From contig JAJFUF010000036.1 in assembly GCA_021372495.1 (NCBI GenBank), positions 62,001 to 126,000 on the forward strand: DNA of 64,000 nt. The letters are read 5' to 3'. The notes beneath the pieces are model-generated. The model was not told where the DNA came from and did not search any database. It saw only the letters and a list, made by a program, of their open reading frames with translations. The DNA is from Lysobacteraceae bacterium. Lineage in GTDB: Bacteria; Pseudomonadota; Gammaproteobacteria; Xanthomonadales; Rhodanobacteraceae. Position numbers and translations under genes: made by a program. Numbering within the stretch: position 1 is the stretch's first letter; each line of letters opens with the position of its first letter. Below, in pieces: positions 61,281-64,000 of this stretch.

Positions 61281-61675
61281 CGTCTGCTCGACCTCCCGCT
61301 TATGTTCGTGCTGTTTTTTCTTGGCCACGGTCGTGGGGCTCGCTCGCGCTCGGGACGCCGTTGCGATCGATGGGGAAAACATCCCCCGCCGGCGCCGCCC
61401 CCGCCTTGGGCGAGATCAAGGCGCCACGCTACGGTCCGCTCCGCGCATCAGGCATTCCGGAACCTTCAACCGCCCCCGTGGTTGAGCGCTCGCGAACCCA
61501 AAGCATGGGCCCGCACCGTCTGCGCGGACACAAGATGTTGTGCTTGCGAGCGAGAAGGAACACTACGCTGGCGAATTCGGAATGTAAAGGCCCCGACGGC
61601 GCGCGCCGCGCGCGGAACCCGACGGCGCAGATACAGTCCCAGACGTGTCCGTTTTTTCGCGACAAGGAGTCGCCC
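61281..61675. other. divergent intergenic region nrdJa/degQ
   Basis: 395 bp without a gene, less GC-rich in its second half. It holds the NrdR-like box at 61528-61543 and the degQ ribosome-binding site AAGGAG near 61665. I looked for a cobalamin riboswitch upstream of the B12-dependent reductase and saw no B12-box-like conserved core. Promoters could not be assigned with certainty. Confidence 0.5.
61528..61543. promoter_or_regulatory. candidate NrdR box
   Basis: ACACAAGATGTTGTGC matches the NrdR consensus ACACwATATATwGTGT at 13 of 16 positions. NrdR boxes come in pairs with starts about 31-32 bp apart. Degenerate partners lie at exactly 32 bp on either side: 61560 (ACACTA half intact) and 61496 (ACCCAA...TGGG). 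NrdR represses ribonucleotide reductase genes when dATP is high, which fits nrdJa. Confidence 0.6.
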
Positions 61676-63082
61676 GTGAACCTGCGCATTGCCCTCGGCT
61701 GGCCCGGTTTCGCCGCGCTTCCGCTGGCCGGTTTTCTCGCCGCTTTGCTGGTGCTGCCGTCGGGCGGACGCGCCGCGCCGCCCGCGCCCGCCGCGCCCGC
61801 GGTGCCCGCCGCCGCGCCGCTGCCTTCGCTGGCGCCGATGCTGACCCAGGTGACGCCGGCGGTGGTCAACATCTCGTCGAAGACGCACGTGCGCGTGCGC
61901 GATCCGTTCTTCGACGATCCGTTCTTCCGCCGTTTCTTCGGCGTGCCCGACATGCCGCGCGAGCGCGTCGAGCAGTCGCTCGGCTCCGGCGTGATCGTCG
62001 ATGCGGCGAAGGGCTACGTGCTGACCAACAACCACGTGATCGCCGGCGCCGACGACATCACCGTGACCCTGCAGGACGGCCGCAACTTCAAGGCGAAGCT
62101 GACCGGCGCCGACCCCGACACCGACGTGGCGGTGGTGCAGATCCCCGCCGCAGGACTGCACGCGCTGGCGCTGGCCGACTCCGCGCGGCTGCGCGTCGGC
62201 GACTACGTGGTCGCGGTCGGCGATCCGTTCGGGCTCGGCCAGACCGTCACCTCGGGCATCGTCTCGGCGCTGGGCCGCACCGGCCTCGGCGACAACAGCT
62301 ACCAGAACTTCATCCAGACCGACGCCTCGATCAACCCGGGCAACTCCGGCGGCGCGCTGGTCAACCTGCGCGGCGAGCTGGTCGGCATCAACACGATGAT
62401 CTACTCGCCCTCGGGCGGCAACGTCGGCATCGGCTTCGCGATCCCGTCCAATCTCGCCGGCGAGGTGATGCAGCAGCTGATCCGCTACGGCACGGTCAGG
62501 CGCGGCAGCCTCGGCATCGACACCCAGGCGCTGACGCCGCGCATCGCGCAGGCGCTGGGCGTTGGCGCCGACGCCGGCGCGGTGGTGACGCGCGTCGATG
62601 CCGGTTCCGCCGGCGACAGCGCGGGGCTCAAGCCGGGCGACGTGATCACCGCGGTCGACGGCAACCCGGTGCGCACGCCGCAGGACCTGCGCAACGCCGA
62701 AGGTCTGGCGCCGGTCGGCAGCGCGCTGAACCTCGGCGTGCTGCGCGACGGCAAGCCGCTGGCCGTGCGCGCGCGCGTCGAGCCCGAGCGCCTCGCCAGC
62801 GCCGACGGCGCCCAGCTCGACGCGCGCCTCGCCGGCCTCACCCTCAGCGATGTCCCGCAGCGCCTGCGCCGGCAAGGGCTGTACGGCGTGCAGATCACCG
62901 CGCTCGGCGCCGGCAGCCGCGCCGCCGCGGCCGGCCTGCAGCAGGGCGACGTGGTGGTCGGCCTCAACCAGCGGCAACTGACCGACCTGCGCGCGCTGCG
63001 CGGCGCGCTGGCCCAGCGGCCGCGCCAACTGATGCTGGCGGTGGTGCGCGGCGACCAGTTGCTGTACCTGCTGGTGCCGTAG
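61676..63082 (+). CDS. degQ: periplasmic serine endoprotease, DegQ/DegP family
   Basis: 468 residues. Signal or signal-anchor segment (about 12-33), Ala/Pro linker, trypsin-like domain with H120 (LTNNHVIAG), D150 (DTDVAVV) and S224 (INPGNSGGALV), then two PDZ domains (about 270-360 and 375-465). Degrades or refolds misfolded envelope proteins. The Phe/Asp-rich LA loop is short, closer to DegQ than DegP. GTG start at 61676 with AAGGAG upstream. Divergent from nrdJa. Confidence 0.93.
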   Translation: MNLRIALGWPGFAALPLAGFLAALLVLPSGGRAAPPAPAAPAVPAAAPLPSLAPMLTQVTPAVVNISSKTHVRVRDPFFDDPFFRRFFGVPDMPRERVEQSLGSGVIVDAAKGYVLTNNHVIAGADDITVTLQDGRNFKAKLTGADPDTDVAVVQIPAAGLHALALADSARLRVGDYVVAVGDPFGLGQTVTSGIVSALGRTGLGDNSYQNFIQTDASINPGNSGGALVNLRGELVGINTMIYSPSGGNVGIGFAIPSNLAGEVMQQLIRYGTVRRGSLGIDTQALTPRIAQALGVGADAGAVVTRVDAGSAGDSAGLKPGDVITAVDGNPVRTPQDLRNAEGLAPVGSALNLGVLRDGKPLAVRARVEPERLASADGAQLDARLAGLTLSDVPQRLRRQGLYGVQITALGAGSRAAAAGLQQGDVVVGLNQRQLTDLRALRGALAQRPRQLMLAVVRGDQLLYLLVP

Positions 63083-63223
63083 CGGAACGCGCACGGCGGA
63101 AATGCGCGCGCATGCACGTTCGCGGCGCCCGCGGCCGCCCGAACAGTGACGCAGCGCGCGTGCGGCCGCGCGCGGCGGAGCCCATAATCGCCGCCGCATC
63201 CCCTGCAGCAGAGCCGAATCACC

Positions 63224-64000
63224 ATGGCCAGGACCCTTCTGACGCTCCTTCTCGCCGGCCTCGTCGCCGTCTCCGGCGCCGCCGTCGCCGGCAAGCACGG
63301 CGCGAGCAAGAGCAACCGCGCCGGCGTCGCCAAGAGCGCGAATGCCGACCGCACTGCGCTGACCTGGCGCGGCGACGTCGCCAGCTCGCGCGGCGTCGGC
63401 ACCGACATCGCCCGCGCCTGGCAGGCCAGCGGCCACGGGCCGATCCAGGTGGTGTCGTTCAACACCATCTCCGGCATCGACGCCGTCGCCGGCGGCCAGG
63501 CCGACATGGCCGGCAGCGCGCGCCCGGCCTACGCCAAGCGCGCCGAGGAATCCGGCCTGACCTTCACCCCGGTGGCGTGGGACGGGCTGGTGATGATCGC
63601 GCACGCGCGCAACCCGGTGGCCGGCATCAGCCTGAAGCAACTGCACGACGTCTACTTCGGCAAGATCACCAACTGGAAGCAGCTCGGCGGCAACGACGCG
63701 CCGATCAACCTGTACTCGGTGGCGAGCCCGCTGGACGGCATCGAATACAGCCTGCGCGAGCTGCTGTTCAAGCGCGGCGACCAGCCGGTGGCCGCGCCGC
63801 GCCTGTACATGAACACGGCCAAGCTGGAGGAGGCGGTGACGCTGGATCCGAACGGCTTCGGCGTGACCACGCTGTCCGGCGCGCGCGAGAACGACAAGCT
63901 GCGCATGCTCCCGGTCGAGGGCGTGCGGCCGACGCCGAGCGCGGTCGCCGACGGCAGCTATCCGCTGTACACGCCGCTCTACGTGGTCTCGCGCGACGGC
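63224..64000 (+). CDS. phosphate-binding-type periplasmic protein, PstS-like (3' end cut off)
   Basis: First 259 residues only; it runs off the right edge. Signal peptide (MARTLLTLLLAGLVAVSGAAVAG), then a PBP-like domain: WRGDVASSRGVGTDIARAWQASG, GIDAVAGGQADMAGSARPAYA, WDGLVMIAHARNPVAGISLKQLHDVYFGKITNWKQLGG. The last motif is shared by PstS-type phosphate-binding proteins. Related stand-alone proteins can be phosphate scavengers or part of other systems. No pst permease is visible within the window. ATG 63224. Confidence 0.85.
   Translation, partial: MARTLLTLLLAGLVAVSGAAVAGKHGASKSNRAGVAKSANADRTALTWRGDVASSRGVGTDIARAWQASGHGPIQVVSFNTISGIDAVAGGQADMAGSARPAYAKRAEESGLTFTPVAWDGLVMIAHARNPVAGISLKQLHDVYFGKITNWKQLGGNDAPINLYSVASPLDGIEYSLRELLFKRGDQPVAAPRLYMNTAKLEEAVTLDPNGFGVTTLSGARENDKLRMLPVEGVRPTPSAVADGSYPLYTPLYVVSRDG

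Noticed and set aside
61281..61527. Possible cobalamin riboswitch before the B12-dependent reductase
   Set aside because: No B12-box-like core or typical stem arrangement was seen on the minus strand.

Overview
The window is about 64 kb of very GC-rich (roughly 70%) chromosome from a gammaproteobacterium that looks like a member of the Xanthomonadales (Lysobacteraceae/Rhodanobacteraceae). This is inferred from gene content and style: a tyrosine-degradation block with a MarR regulator, kynurenine-type tryptophan 2,3-dioxygenase, an E1-alpha/E1-beta/E2 pyruvate dehydrogenase operon, a TrpS with a long C-terminal extension, a split B12-dependent ribonucleotide reductase, a PepSY-PhoP-PhoQ operon, and GTAG-headed REP hairpins like those of Stenotrophomonas. 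Both ends cut genes: hemN on the left, a phosphate-binding-type periplasmic protein on the right. Many genes overlap by 1-4 bases (TGATG, ATGA, GTGA), so much of the window is in translationally coupled operons. No rRNA, CRISPR array, insertion sequence or prophage is visible, and there is one tRNA.

Layout. 0-9 kb: hemN (with an FNR-type box), then the tyrosine catabolic genes fahA, a lipoprotein, hmgA and hpd on the minus strand, facing a MarR regulator whose probable operator sits between the -35 and -10 of the hpd promoter. A proton-coupled peptide transporter and kynA follow, so the region handles peptide and aromatic amino-acid use. 8.6-12 kb: the pyruvate (or related 2-oxoacid) dehydrogenase operon. 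12-17.5 kb: a VOC protein, a DUF5694 protein, trpS and a TonB receptor. 17.8-21.6 kb: the sulfate importer operon sbp-cysT-cysW-cysA. 21.7-26 kb: PAS-GGDEF diguanylate cyclase, arginase, Hpt protein, tRNA-Thr and a zinc alcohol dehydrogenase.

26-31 kb: a minus-strand lipid and cofactor group, with an unusual FakA-FakB-like (DAK2+DegV) fusion followed by plsY, birA, coaX and a SPOR protein. FakAB makes acyl-phosphate and PlsY consumes it, so this neighbourhood is the most interesting functional lead in the window. 31.8-33.1 kb: repeat-rich DNA around mtfA. 33-38 kb: phoQ-phoP-PepSY, a CtlX-like hydrolase and dusA. 38-44 kb: an HlyD/ABC exporter, an NrtR-like regulator and several membrane genes. 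45-52 kb: a DMT exporter, a DUF885 protein, a Hly-III protein, a UspA protein, a double-GNAT protein and two paralogous two-cysteine secreted proteins.

52-64 kb: a CPBP protease, a cyclase with an extra N-terminal domain, an alcohol dehydrogenase behind a textbook FNR/ANR promoter, trxA, a low-GC GIY-YIG gene (likely acquired), nrdJb, a histone-H1-like gene and nrdJa (with a candidate NrdR box), degQ and a PstS-like protein. FNR-type sites at hemN and adh, together with an oxygen-independent coproporphyrinogen oxidase and an oxygen-independent class II reductase, point to an organism equipped for low-oxygen growth.
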